Shown piece by piece: positions 61,507-64,000 of a stretch of 64,000 bases of DNA. The position numbers and the translations under genes were made by a program. The number at the start of each line of letters is the position of its first letter. The first letter of the stretch is position 1. A model generated the notes under the pieces. That model saw only the letters and a program-made list of their open reading frames with translations, did not search any database and was not told the origin of the DNA. The stretch lies in contig JBBRAM010000018.1 of the NCBI GenBank assembly GCA_038206765.1, positions 1 to 64,000 of the forward strand, in the 5' to 3' direction. This DNA is from UKL13-2 sp038206765 (lineage in GTDB: Bacteria > Pseudomonadota > Gammaproteobacteria > Burkholderiales > Usitatibacteraceae).

Positions 61507-64000
61507 ATGCTTGCACGCCCCTTGATTGAGCCCGTCGAAAAAATTGCTTTACCGCCCGCGCATTTTTTAGAAGATGCTGCTGAATTAATTGTTTCCCGCC
61601 ACGTTCTAGCACTCCCCAATTTATCGCAACTTCAAATCGTCGCGATGCCGCGGGTGGCGAAAGACTTGCGGCAGGCTCTCGCCAAAGCAGCAGGCAAGCG
61701 AGGCATCGCAACCCTACTCCTTCCGCAAATCGCGACCCTGACTGAATTCGCGGCGCGCCAACCTGGGGTAGCGATCGCAGCCATCCGCGTTGCGCCGACG
61801 AGCGAACGCGTCCTCGATATTTTTCAGGTACTCAAAAAGCAGCGCTGGTTTTCGGCCGGCGAAACCTTAGCGCTAAGTCGTGAATTGGTGCAGCTTGCCG
61901 ATGAACTCACCGGCAACTTGGCGGCGTTGCCGAAATCGCTGGACGAGCACTCCCGCAATCTCGCCCGCGCTTATCAAATCTCCAAACAAAACGGCGATTT
62001 CAGTTTGGAAGCGCGCTTGACCTACGATGTCTGGCAACTTTTGGCCAAGCCGTCAGCCGATAGCATTGACGCACCCACCCGCTACGCGTTTCAGCTCTCG
62101 TCATGGGCCGATGGCACAGTCAGAGCGGACCGACAACCGATTTACGTGATCGGTAGCCATCATTTTACAGGCGCTGAAATGGCGTTTTTGGAACGCTACG
62201 GCTCGGCGATATTTCTTGATCAAGAACTGGCGGGCTGCGAAACAGGGCGCGGAAGGTTTATTGCCGCCGCACTTCGCAGCGCGCCCGGTTTTCCCGATGT
62301 TACGGTCGCGACATCCGCTGCCGACGCCTCGGTTGCGATCGAATGCTACGCCGCACTTGATGTGGAAGACGAGGCCAGCGCGGCACTTTCCACGATCAAA
62401 CGATGGCTCGACCAAGGTAAACGCGAGATCGCCGTCGTCGCATTGGATCGCTTGGCCGCGCGACGGCTTCGCGCACTTGCCGAGCGCGACCAGATTTTGA
62501 TGTCGGATGAAATTGGTTGGCCATATTCGACGACGGTCAGTGCGACAGCCATCATGGCGTGGCTGGAGGCCAAGCGCGACGGATTTTATTTTGAAACGCT
62601 GATTGACCTCATTAAATCACCGTTTATTTTCGCCGATCTGAACGCGACTTGGGGGCGTGAACGGGTCAAGGCGGCGTCACTGCAAATTGAACGCGCGATC
62701 TGCCGCGCGGGCGTGGTGGCGGGGCTCTTGCGGGTACGCGAGGCGGTTATCCAGATCGCCGCCGTCAGCAATGCGCCAACGGACGATACAGAGACGCTGC
62801 TGGGGCGCCTCATTACCGCTGACCGTGAATTCACCAACGCCCGCCGCAGCGCGGCTGAATGGATTGATGCACTATTTGCCGTCCTCACTGAGCTTGGCTT
62901 AGACATTGGCTTGCGGCGCGATGCCGCCGGCGCAGGGTTGCTTGGGCATCTAAAAAATGCCCGCGACGATATTGCGGCTTGCGCAATTAAATTGTCGGCT
63001 AGCGAGTGGACAGACTGGTTGCGCGCGCTATTGGAGGAGGCGCGTTTTCGAGATGCGGCGATCGACAGCCCGGTCGTCATGACATCGCTTGATGCCACGC
63101 GTTACCGCTCATTTGACGGCGTTATTTTGCTCGGCGCATCCGACAGCAATCTGCCTGGAAAACCATTATCTACGGGCATTTTCAACCAGTCGGTGCGCCG
63201 GAGTTTGGGGCTTAAAACCTTCTCAGATAGTTTGGCGCACATCACTAGCGATTTGATCGGGGTGCTCAATCGCAGCGATTCGTGTTGGATCAGCTGGCAA
63301 AAACAAGCCGGGGTCGAGCCGCAAAATCCGTCGCCTTGGGTGGCCGCGCTGCGCTTGCAGTCAAAGCGTGTCGGGGTGAATTTGATGGCGAAGAAACCGC
63401 CCATAGCAACCTTTGCATCGCGACGACACGAAGCCATGATTGTCGTGTTTGCAACAGATGCGGCAGTGGAGCATGCAACCGAGTCCACCGAAGCGTTAGC
63501 GGCACAGAATATGCCCCGCACCCGCACGGGTGCCTCCCTCGCAAACCCCGCGCCAGTGCTGGGCTTTGAGCAAGTGCCCCGTAAAATTTCAGCTAGCGCT
63601 TATCAAAGTTTAATCGACTGTCCGTACCAATATTTTTCCCGCGCCGTGCTCAGGCTGCGCGAGCCCGATGATGTGCAGGAAGAAATGGAGAAGCGCGATT
63701 TTGGTGAATTTGTGCACGATATATTGAACCGCTTCCATCATCGATTCCCAGTGCTGACGGGGCTCGACAATGCTGAATTGAAAGCCGCATTGATTGAAGA
63801 ATCAGCCACTGTTTTTTCCGCGGCGCTACAACAAAATTTCACGGCTCGCGCATGGCGGCTGCAATGGGAATCGGCGCTGGACGACTATCTCGATTGGCAG
63901 TTGGGTCGTGAACGTACCGGCTGGCGCTGGCGCGATGGAGAGGTTAAAGCGGGCTTTCCAATTTGGTTAGAAAACGGTGAGCGGATCCAGCTTGAAGGAC
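61507..64000 (+). CDS. AddB-like PD-(D/E)XK nuclease family protein (3' end outside window)
   Basis: An open frame from ATG 61507 runs off the window after about 831 codons. It looks like the inactivated-helicase/nuclease subunit of a RecBCD-like repair enzyme (AddB family). SFDGVILLGASDSNLPGKP corresponds to the late helicase-like motif. The stretch ISASAYQSLIDCPYQYFSRAVLRL, then DFGEFVHDILNRF, is the Cys-containing entry to the PD-(D/E)XK nuclease domain. The nuclease core lies beyond the window. A dispersed-repeat-like segment (63518-63567) is read in frame as a linker. The addA partner is expected next but is not visible. Confidence 0.85.
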   Translation, partial: MLARPLIEPVEKIALPPAHFLEDAAELIVSRHVLALPNLSQLQIVAMPRVAKDLRQALAKAAGKRGIATLLLPQIATLTEFAARQPGVAIAAIRVAPTSERVLDIFQVLKKQRWFSAGETLALSRELVQLADELTGNLAALPKSLDEHSRNLARAYQISKQNGDFSLEARLTYDVWQLLAKPSADSIDAPTRYAFQLSSWADGTVRADRQPIYVIGSHHFTGAEMAFLERYGSAIFLDQELAGCETGRGRFIAAALRSAPGFPDVTVATSAADASVAIECYAALDVEDEASAALSTIKRWLDQGKREIAVVALDRLAARRLRALAERDQILMSDEIGWPYSTTVSATAIMAWLEAKRDGFYFETLIDLIKSPFIFADLNATWGRERVKAASLQIERAICRAGVVAGLLRVREAVIQIAAVSNAPTDDTETLLGRLITADREFTNARRSAAEWIDALFAVLTELGLDIGLRRDAAGAGLLGHLKNARDDIAACAIKLSASEWTDWLRALLEEARFRDAAIDSPVVMTSLDATRYRSFDGVILLGASDSNLPGKPLSTGIFNQSVRRSLGLKTFSDSLAHITSDLIGVLNRSDSCWISWQKQAGVEPQNPSPWVAALRLQSKRVGVNLMAKKPPIATFASRRHEAMIVVFATDAAVEHATESTEALAAQNMPRTRTGASLANPAPVLGFEQVPRKISASAYQSLIDCPYQYFSRAVLRLREPDDVQEEMEKRDFGEFVHDILNRFHHRFPVLTGLDNAELKAALIEESATVFSAALQQNFTARAWRLQWESALDDYLDWQLGRERTGWRWRDGEVKAGFPIWLENGERIQLEG
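63518..63567. repeat. Dispersed repeat-like segment inside the AddB-like gene, copy F
   Basis: GCACCCG (63518-63524) and CGGGTGC (63527-63533) form a tight hairpin, followed by CTCCCTCGCAAAC and CCGCGCCAGTGCTGGG (63548-63563), which is identical over 16 bases to 4963-4978. It lies in a poorly conserved linker of the protein. Confidence 0.45.

Noticed and set aside
1..64000. CRISPR array, tRNA genes, integrase or transposase
   Set aside because: Looked for on both strands. No regularly spaced repeats, no tRNA-like cloverleaf with a TTCGA-type T-loop and no recombinase motifs were recognised.

Overview
The window reads as a chromosomal segment of a Gram-negative proteobacterium, most likely a betaproteobacterium of moderate GC. 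The grounds are the division/cell-wall (dcw) cluster running mraZ to ftsZ and into lpxC, a DciA-type gene then an M23 peptidase gene before secA, rnpB just upstream of mraZ, an lpoA-yraN-dolP group opposite rsmI, and argD/argF/argG together. No ribosomal RNA, tRNA, CRISPR array, integrase or transposase was recognised. I cannot name a genus from sequence alone.

Layout. 1-8.2 kb: uspA, then ftsX-ftsE-ftsY on the minus strand, a DUF808 membrane protein, an ABC exporter and a Sua5/TsaC-type tRNA-modification gene. 8.2-11.4 kb: intact dusA followed by an accessory patch holding a DUF4279 gene with one in-frame stop, a vapBC toxin-antitoxin pair, a decayed second dusA 3' end and a small lipoprotein gene. 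11.5-18.4 kb: an MBL-fold hydrolase, yajQ, argG, an unrecognised exported protein, argF and argD. 18.4-25.3 kb: dolP-like, yraN, lpoA, divergent rsmI, nhaA, pyrC and a DUF3025 gene. 25.4-25.9 kb: RNase P RNA with its terminator. 26-44.5 kb: the full dcw cluster, all on the plus strand, mostly with overlapping or abutting genes, so that peptidoglycan precursor synthesis (MurE, MurF, MraY, MurD, MurG, MurC, MurB, Ddl) and divisome assembly (FtsL, FtsI, FtsW, FtsQ, FtsA, FtsZ) are made together. 44.6-51.3 kb: a broken lipoprotein gene, lpxC, a small membrane protein, dciA, an M23 peptidase and secA. 51.6-55.9 kb: small accessory genes mixed with coaD, rsmD, ridA and a YfhL-type ferredoxin. 55.9-60.9 kb: guaA, a TetA-like exporter, guaB and trxA. 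61.1-64 kb: fdxA and the start of an AddB-like nuclease gene cut by the window end.

Most of the window is ordinary core genome. What stands out is (1) two interlocking inverted repeats between ftsX and uspA that could fold as a pseudoknot or as alternative hairpins; (2) four accessory genes broken only by in-frame stop codons, with little or no frameshifting; (3) a decayed dusA copy on the far side of vapBC from the intact gene; (4) a dispersed hairpin-plus-tail repeat family, one member of which splits mraY from murD; (5) the mraZ promoter, whose -35 hexamer forms the loop of the rnpB terminator; and (6) degenerate 7-mer and 12-mer tandem repeats. I do not see a convincing new multi-gene defence or biosynthetic system. 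The structured intergenic element is the best candidate for something undescribed.
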